Below are positions 26,713 to 35,200 of a DNA stretch of 64,000 bases, piece by piece (position 1 is the stretch's first letter; each line of letters begins with the position of its first letter). The stretch lies in NCBI RefSeq assembly GCF_003858455.1, contig NZ_RQZF01000001.1, positions 496,001-560,000 of the forward strand, read 5' to 3'. The position numbers and the translations under genes are program-made. A model generated the notes under the pieces. The model did not search any database. It was not told the origin of the DNA and was given only the letters and a program-made list of their open reading frames with translations. The stretch is from Schaalia canis. GTDB taxonomy: Bacteria; Actinomycetota; Actinomycetes; Actinomycetales; Actinomycetaceae.

Positions 26713-27090
26713 TTACTCATGCGTAGACGCCGTTGGCGCCTCTGACAGTGCCGCGAGGGCGAGCTCGCGCCAAAACTCTTCGGAGGGCACGGGAGCGGCT
26801 CCGGGGAGTTTCAGCAAACGAGGCAGTGCCCGTCGTTGCTGTGCTCCGGCCACACACTCGGGTGCGGGATGCACCCATGCGCCTCGGCCGGGCAATGCGC
26901 GCTGAGAATCCACCACGAGGTGAAGGTCAGCGTTGGCAACCACGCGAATCAGCGTGTTTCGCGAGGCTTTGCCTCCACATCCTGCGCAGGTTCGCTGCGG
27001 TGCCACCCGCGGGTGGCCTTCAGCGTCTCCTTCGCCTTCGCCCTGCTCTGCGAGGCTCGTTGAAGGATTCTTCACATGATGTGGGCGCAC
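26713..27090 (-). CDS. ylxR: YlxR-family (DUF448) nucleic-acid-binding protein
   Basis: A 125-residue member of the YlxR family, found between nusA and infB in most Gram-positives. The family core is present: RTCAGCGGKASRNTLIRVV and LPGRGAWVHPAPECV. The start is the GTG at 27090 with AAGGA just upstream; the first ~30 residues are polar and variable. The family has been linked to RNA binding and to regulation of RNase P. Context in the nusA operon supports the assignment. Confidence 0.92.
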   Translation of the reverse strand: MRPHHVKNPSTSLAEQGEGEGDAEGHPRVAPQRTCAGCGGKASRNTLIRVVANADLHLVVDSQRALPGRGAWVHPAPECVAGAQQRRALPRLLKLPGAAPVPSEEFWRELALAALSEAPTASTHE

Positions 27091-27102
27091 AATTTCCTTA
27101 GT

Positions 27103-28164
27103 TTAGCCCAGGTCCTCAGGCATCTCACTCATCGACTGTGAGCGACTGGTCACGTCATCGGGCATTGACGTGCGTGACGCGGCCATTTCTTCGCCGTTCT
27201 CCGTGTCGGAGTGGATATCAATGTGGTAGCCGGTCAGACGTGCAGCAAGGCGAGCATTCTGACCTTCCTTGCCGATGGCCAGGGAAAGCTGGAAGTCAGG
27301 CACGATAGCCGTCGCCGTCTGATTTTCAACGGAGTGGACAACCACACGGGTGACGCGGGCAGGCGACAGTGAGTTCGCGACGAATCGTGCCGGGTCAGCC
27401 GACCAGTCAACGATGTCGATCTTTTCGCCACCAAGTTCATTCATCACGGTACGCACACGAGCACCCATGGGGCCAATGCAGGCTCCCTTGGCGTTGACGC
27501 CCTCGCGCTGTGCGGCGACGGCAATCTTCGTTCGGTGGCCTGCCTCGCGGGCGATGGCTTTGATCGCAACCAGGCCTTCTTGGATTTCTGGCACTTCGCG
27601 CTGGAAGAGGCCAAGGACAAGGCCATGGTGCGTGCGCGAGAGGGTGATACGAGCGCCTCGGTCGGTGCGTTCAACCGAAACGACGTAGGCGCGGATTCGA
27701 TCGCCGTGGCGGTAGGTTTCGCCGGGCACCTTCTCCTGGTCGGGCAGTACGCCCTCAACGTCCTCGGAGAGTTTGACCATGGTCAGGCCGCCAGCGCGGC
27801 TTTGCTGCACAACGCCGGTGACGATCTGGCCGGTGCGGTCCGCGAAGGAGCCAAGTACGCGGGCATCATCTGCGTCGCGCAGGCGCTGCATAATGACTGA
27901 GCGCGCGGTGGCCTGGGCGATGCGCCCGAAGTTACGGGGGGTGTCGTCAAATTCGCCGATAGGATTACCGTCATCGTCTTCTTCGGTGGCCATGACGGTG
28001 ACACGGCCGGTGCGCTTGTCGATTTCAATGCGGGCCTGGCTGATAGCGCCAGGGATATTGTGATAGGCCTTGAGCAGCGCTTCTTCAATCGCGTCAACCA
28101 GGGTTTCGAGGGATACACCCTTTTCCTGCTCGACCATGCGCAGTGCTGTCATATCGATTTCCAC
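27103..28164 (-). CDS. nusA: Transcription termination/antitermination factor NusA
   Basis: RNA polymerase-binding factor for pausing, termination and rRNA antitermination. The 353 residues have an N-terminal polymerase-binding domain, an S1 domain (VTGVVQQSRAGGLTMVKL) and two KH domains (GACIGPMGARVRTVMNEL and AIGKEGQNARLAARLTGY). The acidic repeats of proteobacterial NusA are absent, as expected in actinobacteria. The start is the GTG at 28164 with GAGG at 5 bases; an in-frame ATG four codons later is possible. It lies seven bases after rimP. Confidence 0.96.
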   Translation of the reverse strand: MEIDMTALRMVEQEKGVSLETLVDAIEEALLKAYHNIPGAISQARIEIDKRTGRVTVMATEEDDDGNPIGEFDDTPRNFGRIAQATARSVIMQRLRDADDARVLGSFADRTGQIVTGVVQQSRAGGLTMVKLSEDVEGVLPDQEKVPGETYRHGDRIRAYVVSVERTDRGARITLSRTHHGLVLGLFQREVPEIQEGLVAIKAIAREAGHRTKIAVAAQREGVNAKGACIGPMGARVRTVMNELGGEKIDIVDWSADPARFVANSLSPARVTRVVVHSVENQTATAIVPDFQLSLAIGKEGQNARLAARLTGYHIDIHSDTENGEEMAASRTSMPDDVTSRSQSMSEMPEDLG

Positions 28165-28171
28165 GGTCGCC

Positions 28172-28642
28172 TCACTCCTCCGAGTTCAATTCGACGCGCG
28201 GACGCGCCTTCTTCACGTTTGCGTAGGAAATAGTAGTCGAAACACCGTCAACATCAAGTGTTGCCTGTTCCTCATCGGCGTCTAGGAGGCGTCCTTGGAG
28301 GGTCGCGCCGTCACGCATCTTGGCGCGAATGAGGCGGCCAATCTGCTTGCGCCAGTGGCGAGGAAGAGTCAATTCACGGTCTGCGCCAGGGGTGGAGACT
28401 TCCAGGAGATATTCGCCCTCAATGGGATCGGCCACATCCAAAGCCTTTGACACTGCGCGGGAAACATCGGCAAGTTGGTCCGAATCCACACCGCTTTGTC
28501 CCTCGGGGGCATCGACAATGACACGCACAAGGGCCATCGAGCCCTGTTTTGTGTCGATGACTGCGTCCAGTTCGAGCCCGTTTTCTGCCACGACCCCGGC
28601 CAGCAGGGCTTCAAGTTTGTCGGATTGATGGCTGCGAGCCAT
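28172..28642 (-). CDS. rimP: Ribosome maturation factor RimP
   Basis: Factor for 30S assembly, acting early on the S12 and S19 regions. The start is the ATG at 28642 behind GGAG; the open frame runs ten codons further without a ribosome site. The 156-residue protein shows the N-terminal alpha/beta domain (LEALLAGVVAENGLELDAV), the conserved YLLEVSTPGADRELT segment and the C-terminal SH3-like domain ending in ISYANVKKARPRVEL. First gene of the nusA-infB operon. Confidence 0.95.
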   Translation of the reverse strand: MARSHQSDKLEALLAGVVAENGLELDAVIDTKQGSMALVRVIVDAPEGQSGVDSDQLADVSRAVSKALDVADPIEGEYLLEVSTPGADRELTLPRHWRKQIGRLIRAKMRDGATLQGRLLDADEEQATLDVDGVSTTISYANVKKARPRVELNSEE

Positions 28643-28719
28643 GGGATGCTCCTCAATATTCGTTAACGACACACGCTAACTTCCCATGGTACTCGGCTGC
28701 GGCGTGGGATGATCGACGG

Positions 28720-29850
28720 GTGAGTGTCTCAGCATCCCCTTTTCGAACAGTGAATCGTCGTCCTTCTTGTCAGGCAGTTCCTCCACAGTCAACAACTCTG
28801 TCTGTTGGACGTCTGTTTGGCCGCACGCTAGCGGCCCTGGCCTGTGTCACTGCTCTGAGTGCCTGCGCGACTCTTGCCCCTGCTCCCCTTCCCTTGCCCG
28901 ACTTGAACGAGGCCGCCGCCTTGCGCGACCAAGTGGCACGGCATGAGGCAGCCAGTGTGGAGCGCGCGACTGAGCTCGCAACGAAGGCCAGCGCCTGCGG
29001 TGACTGCCATAGCGTGGCCACTGGCCTTGCTCAGGGAGCGACTCAGCGTTTGGAGACCATTGGTGGCCTGTGGGATCCCTGGCCTGCTGATGCTCCTCAA
29101 TCCCTTGTTGAGCAGCCTACGCCGGTAGCGGAAGCGCCTTTGTCACCCGCGGCTTTCGCGCAGTGGCTTGAGGCGACGGCCCGCCACGATATGACCCATG
29201 CTCTGATCGCTCACCGTGGTTCTCCTGAGGTAGTGACAACGGAGCACGCTGTTCCCGTCCTCACCCTGGCTACTGCTCGCGCTATTGAAGCTTGGGATCT
29301 TGCCCAGGTATACGGTGTTGATTTGAATGCTGATGCCCCCCAACTTGGCGCGCTTCTTGAGAGGGCCTCCCAGATGGCGCAGGGTGCCGAAGGAAGTGTT
29401 CATACTCAGTGGGTGCTTACCCCCGAGGACCTCTCCCCCACATCCTCTTCTGACCCCGAGGCTTTTGATAAGGCTCTACGGGAGGCTTTGAGCGAGTCCT
29501 CACAGGCTGCTCAGGCGGTACGCACCTGGGATTGTGTGGCGCAGACCCTGCCGCACCTGGATATCGCTGTCGAGCCTTTGTCGAATGCACGGCAGTACGC
29601 TGACGCTCTGCTGACACGCTCGACCGACATGCTCGCCAAGGGTGCCTCCGATGAACGCCACTTGCGCTGCGAGCTTGAGGCTTCAACGGCTTCTCAGCTT
29701 GCTCAGCAGGTGCTGGCCGCTGATCTTGCTGTGGCGCTGTCTCCTTCACCTGAGGTCAGCGCCCTTGGTGTCGAGTTGCTTCTCACAGACGCTAACCAGT
29801 GGCGTGGGGTGATCTCATCGGCTGATGTGCTTTCGCTACTTTCTCAGTAG
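28720..29850 (+). CDS. Lipoprotein, probable ferritin-like DUF4439 type
   Basis: A 376-residue lipoprotein, divergent from rimP. The N-terminus is long (about 30 residues before the hydrophobic TLAALACVTALSAC lipobox), so the true start may be later. The GTG at 28720 has no ribosome site but follows a GATGAT -10-like box by 6 bases. The C-terminal half is helical and Ala-rich and resembles the ferritin-like DUF4439 proteins often found beside rimP in actinobacteria (placement from memory). A CGDCH sequence lies just before residue 100, a CxxCH pattern as in haem c sites. Confidence 0.6.
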   Translation: MSVSASPFRTVNRRPSCQAVPPQSTTLSVGRLFGRTLAALACVTALSACATLAPAPLPLPDLNEAAALRDQVARHEAASVERATELATKASACGDCHSVATGLAQGATQRLETIGGLWDPWPADAPQSLVEQPTPVAEAPLSPAAFAQWLEATARHDMTHALIAHRGSPEVVTTEHAVPVLTLATARAIEAWDLAQVYGVDLNADAPQLGALLERASQMAQGAEGSVHTQWVLTPEDLSPTSSSDPEAFDKALREALSESSQAAQAVRTWDCVAQTLPHLDIAVEPLSNARQYADALLTRSTDMLAKGASDERHLRCELEASTASQLAQQVLAADLAVALSPSPEVSALGVELLLTDANQWRGVISSADVLSLLSQ

Positions 29851-29906
29851 AGTTGCTTTCCGAGTAGGGAGCGCACGGATTACCTTCGCTTTTTATTCAT
29901 CAACTC

Positions 29907-30950
29907 TCATTCATCAGCCGGGAACCATTCATCCAGGCCGTCTGCTACCCCCACCCAATCGAGGGCATGAGCCATTTCTTCATCAGTCATGAGGATGCGT
30001 TGGAAGACTGCAGCGATTGCCTCTTGTTGCTGGGATGAGGCATTCCCGGTCAGTACCAGATGGGTGAAGGGATCCTCTGTCCAGATTCCGGCTTGACCGA
30101 CGGAGGCTGAGGGGCCGTTTGCCTCCCATGTGCAGATGTGACGAGGCCGAGAAGGCAGCCAAAAGCAGCCGCGAGCGCAAATATTGGCTGCGCTGAGTTC
30201 TTGAGCCCATTGGGCGAGCCTTTCGGGGTGGAAGGGACGCTCGGAGTGCAGGTCAAGGGTCCACACACCGTGGTCGGTGGGGCCACCCCAGGCTTGGGTG
30301 GTGACGGGATGGACGCGTCCAATGGCATCGTCCGTGTCGTGGGGGTGATCAAAGAGGAGGTTGGCGGTGAGTTCCTCCAGGCTGTTGATGCGCAGGGTGT
30401 CGAGGGGACGTAGGTGTTCGACGAGGTCGGAGCCGGCAGGGTCCTCTCCGAGGGCGATGAGGACGTCGGCGTATCCGAGGGAAACCATGAGGATTTCTCC
30501 GGTGCAACGTTCGTCCTCGTCAATGACGGCGAGGCCTTTGTCGCGCAGTGGCGTGTGTGAGAGGAGGTCGTCGCAGGCGGTGTTGATGTCGACGCAGTGG
30601 GCGACTGCACTGGGGTGAATAGGCAGCATTTCGGCGTCAATGATGTCGGCCATGGTGGGCACGACACTGAGTGCATCAATGGCTGCGGGTAGGGCCAGGA
30701 GGAGGCGTTCACAGCCAAGTTCGGCTTGTTCAATGATGGCGGGCAGAATGCCTTCCCTCATGCTGCAGGTGATACAGGGGTGTGCCAGGGGGATTTCGTT
30801 GTATTCTGACTCGCCCTCGGGGGTTGTGAGACTGAGGCGCACACTGGTGGCTGTCACTTCAACGCTGAGCGTGTGGCAGGTGTCCTGGAGGGCGAAGGTG
30901 ACGATGTCGCGCATGAGGGGGTGAAGGCTGCTGAGGATACTGAGGCGCAT
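29907..30950 (-). CDS. mrf: MRF-like COG0523 protein (ribosome-hibernation factor recruiter type)
   Basis: A 347-residue CobW/COG0523 homologue. It has a CITC motif in place of the usual CxCC metal site and a C-terminal CobW_C-like domain (GRVHPVTTQAWGG to GCFWLPSRPRHICTWEANG). The N-terminus (MRLSILSSLHPLMRDIVTF) has no Walker A GKT/S, so GTP binding is doubtful. In mycobacteria the MRF protein, also with an atypical nucleotide site, sits in the zinc-starvation operon with cysteine-free ribosomal proteins and recruits the hibernation factor. The same neighbourhood is seen here, divergent from rpmB across a Zur-type box. Confidence 0.78.
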   Translation of the reverse strand: MRLSILSSLHPLMRDIVTFALQDTCHTLSVEVTATSVRLSLTTPEGESEYNEIPLAHPCITCSMREGILPAIIEQAELGCERLLLALPAAIDALSVVPTMADIIDAEMLPIHPSAVAHCVDINTACDDLLSHTPLRDKGLAVIDEDERCTGEILMVSLGYADVLIALGEDPAGSDLVEHLRPLDTLRINSLEELTANLLFDHPHDTDDAIGRVHPVTTQAWGGPTDHGVWTLDLHSERPFHPERLAQWAQELSAANICARGCFWLPSRPRHICTWEANGPSASVGQAGIWTEDPFTHLVLTGNASSQQQEAIAAVFQRILMTDEEMAHALDWVGVADGLDEWFPADE

Positions 30951-30980
30951 ATGCGGTCAAGCTCTCACTTTCCTGACTTG

Positions 30981-30997
30981 ATGATAATGATTATCAT
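30981..30997. promoter_or_regulatory. Zur-type operator between mrf and rpmB
   Basis: ATGATAATGATTATCAT is a 17-base palindrome around a central G, a near-ideal match to the TGATAATNATTATCA-like boxes of Zur/Fur-family repressors. It lies 48 bases ahead of rpmB and 31 ahead of mrf. The genes it faces make zinc-free ribosomal proteins, which points to Zur rather than Fur. Confidence 0.85.
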
Positions 30998-31044
30998 TAG
31001 TAAAACAGAGGTGGGGCGAAAACGCCAACACCAGAAAGGCCACT

Positions 31045-31281
31045 ATGAGTAACTACTGCCAAGTCACCGGAGCGCAGCCCTCCTTTGGCAACAACGTCTC
31101 ACACTCCCAACGGCGCACCCGCCGCCGCTGGGATGTCAATGTCCAACGCAAGCGCTACTGGGTTCCATCCCTGGGCCGACACATCACCATTCGCGTGAGC
31201 GCCCGAGGCATCAAAACCATCGACAAGCTCGGTATTGACACCGTTGTCGCCCAGATGCGCGCACGAGGAGAACGATTCTAA
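31045..31281 (+). CDS. rpmB: Ribosomal protein L28, zinc-independent form
   Basis: A 78-residue L28. The core [17 protein letters not shown] and [20 protein letters not shown] are typical. The zinc-ribbon cysteines of the normal form are missing: only one Cys remains, in [13 protein letters not shown]. Such C-minus forms replace the zinc-containing L28 under zinc limitation. The ATG follows AGAAAGG. Its stop overlaps the next start (TAATG), so the island is translated as a coupled unit. Confidence 0.95.
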   Translation: MSNYCQVTGAQPSFGNNVSHSQRRTRRRWDVNVQRKRYWVPSLGRHITIRVSARGIKTIDKLGIDTVVAQMRARGERF

Positions 31282-31451
31282 TGGCACAAAAAGCCACCGT
31301 CTTACGCCCTGTCATCACCCTGGAATCCACAGCGGGAACCGGATACCGCTACGTCACGCGAAAGAATCGGCGTAATAACCCCGACCGCATGCGTATCCGT
31401 AAATATGACCCCGTTGTCCGCCGTCACGTTGAATTCGTGGAGACCCGATAA
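31281..31451 (+). CDS. rpmG: Ribosomal protein L33, zinc-independent form
   Basis: A 56-residue L33 read directly from the sequence. It begins [20 protein letters not shown] and contains [17 protein letters not shown] and the C-terminal [17 protein letters not shown]. All four zinc-binding cysteines of the standard form are absent. The ATG shares its first base with the rpmB stop, and its own TAA shares its last base with the rpsN ATG. Confidence 0.95.
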   Translation: MAQKATVLRPVITLESTAGTGYRYVTRKNRRNNPDRMRIRKYDPVVRRHVEFVETR

Positions 31452-31756
31452 TGGCCAAGAAATCCAAGATCGCCCGCAACGCGCAGCGTGCTGCCATTGT
31501 CGAGCGCTACGCTGAACGCCGCACACAGCTCAAACGTGAGAGCGTGAACCCTCACCTCTCCCCCGAAGATCGCGCAGCCGCCATGGCCGCCCTGCACGCC
31601 CTCCCTCGCGATGCGTCGCCTACCCGCCTGCGCAACCGAGGAGCCAGCGACGGCCGCCCTCGCGGATTCCTCCGAAAGTTCGGCCTCTCACGCGTTCAAT
31701 TCCGCGAGGCCGCCCTGCGTGGTGAGCTCCCCGGAGTCACCAAGTCCTCCTGGTAA
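31451..31756 (+). CDS. rpsN: Ribosomal protein S14, zinc-independent form
   Basis: A 101-residue S14 of the long, cysteine-free type. Family marks: [20 protein letters not shown], the linker [16 protein letters not shown], and [21 protein letters not shown] near the end. The short zinc-type S14 has a CxxC pair that is missing here. It overlaps the rpmG stop by one base and is followed after 31 bases by rpmE. Confidence 0.96.
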   Translation: MAKKSKIARNAQRAAIVERYAERRTQLKRESVNPHLSPEDRAAAMAALHALPRDASPTRLRNRGASDGRPRGFLRKFGLSRVQFREAALRGELPGVTKSSW

Positions 31757-31787
31757 CCACTCCCCTACCTCGTATCGAAAGAGAACC

Positions 31788-32036
31788 ATGAAGCCCGATA
31801 TCCACCCCGACTACCACCCCATCGTCTTTCGGGACCGCCAGGCAAACTTCCAGTTCCTCACGCGCTCCACAATGACCTCCGATCAGCACATCGAATGGGA
31901 AGACGGCAACACCTACCCCGTTGTCGACATTGAAATCTCCTCCGCATCCCACCCCTTCTGGACCGGACGCCAACGTCTGATCGACACCGAAGGTCGCGTG
32001 GAGAAGTTCTACGCCCGCTACGGACAACGGCACTAA
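31788..32036 (+). CDS. rpmE2: Ribosomal protein L31 type B (zinc-independent)
   Basis: An 82-residue L31 type B. It opens [20 protein letters not shown], has the characteristic [25 protein letters not shown] and ends [11 protein letters not shown]. Cysteines of the zinc form are absent. The ATG follows GAAAGAGA. In other bacteria this form is induced by zinc starvation through Zur. Confidence 0.95.
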   Translation: MKPDIHPDYHPIVFRDRQANFQFLTRSTMTSDQHIEWEDGNTYPVVDIEISSASHPFWTGRQRLIDTEGRVEKFYARYGQRH

Positions 32037-32064
32037 ACACACCAACGATACGAAGGACACCGAT

Positions 32065-32187
32065 ATGAAGGTTCGAGCCTCCATCCGTTCTCTGGCCAAA
32101 CAGCCAGGCTCCATGGTCGTGCGCCGTCGTGGCCACACCTACGTCATCAATAAAAAGAACCCGCGACTGAAGGCACGTCAAGGCTAG
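32065..32187 (+). CDS. rpmJ: Ribosomal protein L36, zinc-independent form
   Basis: A 40-residue L36: [20 protein letters not shown], then [20 protein letters not shown]. The Cys/His zinc ligands of the standard 37-residue form are replaced, and the length is typical of the C-minus form. GAAGGA precedes the ATG. Last gene of the zinc-starvation island; a strong hairpin follows. Confidence 0.93.
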   Translation: MKVRASIRSLAKQPGSMVVRRRGHTYVINKKNPRLKARQG

Positions 32188-32200
32188 TTCTTACGTGCTG

Positions 32201-32248
32201 CACACGTTGGGGTGCCTCGACCTTGCGGTTGAGGCACCCCAACGTGTG
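32201..32248. terminator. Hairpin ending the zinc-starvation island
   Basis: CACACGTTGGGGTGCCTC (32201-32218) and GAGGCACCCCAACGTGTG (32231-32248) form a perfect 18-bp stem. It lies between rpmJ and the convergent protease gene and could serve both. No T-run is present. Confidence 0.82.
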
Positions 32249-32282
32249 TGCTCCTATAGATGGCGCTGAGTGCACCACCTGG

Positions 32283-35200
32283 TCACAAGCGACTACGCGA
32301 CCTAAGCGCTACGCCACAAGCAACAAAGATCACACCAAGGGCCACCGCCAACGGTATCGACGCACCCGTTGAAGCCAGTTTCCCTCTCGACACACCAAGA
32401 CCTTCCGAAACTGCCTCGGCCTTCACTTCTGCTTTCGCCTCTGTCGGCGCTTGCGCATGTGTTTGTCCATCAGTCTTGTTGGAAGACTGCGGAGCCACTG
32501 TGGCATGAGGGAGTTTTTCGCCTGGTTTTCCAGGCGAGGATTCCCCAGGCTTCTCAGGGTCGTGCGTGACCGCCGGAGGTGTTGGAGCAATCGGACTTAC
32601 CGGAGGCGTTGGAACAGTCGGACTTACCGGAGGCGTTGGCACAACCGGTTCTGCCGACTTCTTCGGAGCAGGCACCAGCAGCAGCGCCTTCGTGCCACGC
32701 TTAATCTGGCGAGTCTGCATCGGACGAAGCTCTTCACGCTCCTCGCGAGCCTCCCCCACCGGCTTGCCATCAAGGGTGGGTTGGATCGTGGTGATGCGAA
32801 CTTCTCCGGCTTCCCCTTCGCGCACGACTTCTTCCGTGCCAACAAGCATCTGCGGATCGAGGATCACCTCGTTCGCGACTGGAATGGCTTCAGTGCGAAC
32901 CGTGCGCTCTTCACCGGGTACCGGAATCGGCTTAATACCCCGAGCAATCTGGCGCTTTTGCATCGGGACAGTCACCGTTTCACTTACCTGAGCCTCACCG
33001 TAGGGCACGCCATCGCGAGTGCGCTGGACGGTGGTCACGGTCTTTCGGCCTTCAATACCAGCAAAGATCTCCTTCGTAGTGTTGACAAACATTTCCGGAT
33101 CGTCAATGAACTCATCCTCAATCGGGATCGCAACCTCCGTCGTTGTGCGCATCTCCCCTTCCACTGGCACATGCGGCGGCGGAGTCGGCGCAGTGTAGCG
33201 GTTGTGGAACTCAATACGTTCCACCGCTGCGTCCTCGCGAGTCAGGCTTCTGGTCACGGTGAAGGCCGCAGGGTCGATATCTGAAGGCGTAACCTCCAGG
33301 CGCTCCACAATGGGAGTGGTGTCGTAGGTGACGCCCTTCTTATTACCGGCAACCTGGGTGTAACGGAATACGTAGGTTCCCGCCTTTGTGAAGGTGATGG
33401 CAGGCAGTTGAGCGCGACCTTGAACGAAGGGGATCTGCTCATTCGGCAATGCCGTATGGCCCGCGGTGTCATTGGCAGGATCGCCTGCGACCGTGAAAGC
33501 AAAGCTTTGAGCGTCGCTAGACAGCGAGGCTCCGGCCTCGTCCTGATAGGTCACGCTCACCTCAGGAGCGTGCACAGCGCGACGCTCCTTGATGGTATTG
33601 ACGAAACTCAGAGCGTCAACCTCGACATTGTTCTTGAAGAAGGTAAGCGTGGGCTTCAGGCGGATAATGCCGTTCTCAGCGGGAGGAAGTGCCTCCCCCG
33701 CTGTTGGAGCGGTGGCGTGAACGACGATGGTGACCGCTTCAGGGTCGTGGGTGACATCTGCTCGTTTCCCGGGAACCTGTCTCAGCGTGAACTCGTAGCG
33801 TCCAGGTTGGGTGAAGGTCCACGTTCCCAGGTCGAAACGTCCGTCGTTGGCGACCTTCACGACAGTCTCGGGCACGCCAGAGTAGACACCCTCTGTGTTA
33901 TCGGGGCGCTCCGTGATCTGTACCGTGAAATCCTCGCCACTGAAGGGACGGGCAACGGTGGCCTCATGCAGGGTCACAGTACCGGCTATCGGTGTTTCCC
34001 ACACGCTGCGATCAGAGTAGATAGAGGTCTGGAAATCCTTGGTTTGAGCGACGTAGGCCTGCAAGATTTTCTGCTTGAGTGCGCGAGTGGTCAGGACGTC
34101 TGCTGCGAAGGCAGTGTGCGCACGGGGATGGGCGATGTTGTGCTCCATCTGTGCGATGTCGGCGGCTACAGCCTCATCCATGGCAGCCTGCATTGCCTGA
34201 GCATCGGCAAATCCGGGGATCGGTGCCATCTGGTTGAGTTTGTTCACGCGACGCTCAAACATGGCCTTCTTGAAAGTCGCCAGCGAACCACCGTGTTCGC
34301 TCAGGATCGCAGCCAAAGCGTTGCCGTCGTTCTGATACTGGTCAGAGACGTAACCAATAAGACCCTTTTCCCAGCCATATTCGGCCAAGAGCTCATGAGC
34401 ATAGCGGCGCAGAAGGAATCCCCCAACATTACCCGCATCGTTTTGAAGCCCCGCGTACACCGGTTCAAAAAGAGGGACAACCACATAGTCATTGCGTCCC
34501 ACCGAGACTGTCGCACTTGCACGCCCCTTGGGCAGCAAACGTCCTGACACCGCACCGAGGTCAATCAGGTCGTCAATGCTTGTCAGACGAGCAGCTTCAT
34601 CCACGCTTATCCGAGCGAAGGTATCAAAGGACGCACCTGGGTAGGCCGAATCAGGGCTCAAGGTGACCTTATTCAGGGCAATTGCACGTTTCTCGGAGGA
34701 CTGCTTGAGGATGCTTCGTGCTTCCATAGCGTCAAGGGAGTAAAGCACGTCCATAAGGCCACGCATGTACTCTTGAATATCACTGGGCTGCTGGAAGCGC
34801 GTAGGCGAGGCGTTCTGAATACGGCCCTCCCCCAGTTCATAGGCAGTGTTGAGGCTGAAGTAGGGCGTGTAGTACCCCTCTTTTGCACCGGGCGTGTTGT
34901 TCTCGGTTTCATACAGGCCGCGGGCAAAATCCTCCGGCCCGGTGCTGGGACGGCGCCCGTGCCCGTTAAACCAGATGGTTTCGTCGTAGATATGCGTGAG
35001 CTCGTGAGTGTAGGTGTTGACACCGGGCTGACCGAGAGCGTCTTGCATGTAGTAGTTCATGCCCGTCTTACCCGTTGCATAGGCCTGAACAGCCTTGTAT
35101 CCGCTGTACAGGGCAAGCGGGGTGAAGAAGTCGCGGACGCCCTCGTCAGCAGTAGCACCGTATTGAGGTGACCAGCGAGCGCGCGGTTCTGCGCTCGGAT

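Noticed and set aside
31045-32187. Ribosomal protein cluster as the main ribosomal operon
   Set aside because: All five proteins lack zinc ligands and stand behind a Zur-type box; they are alternative copies.
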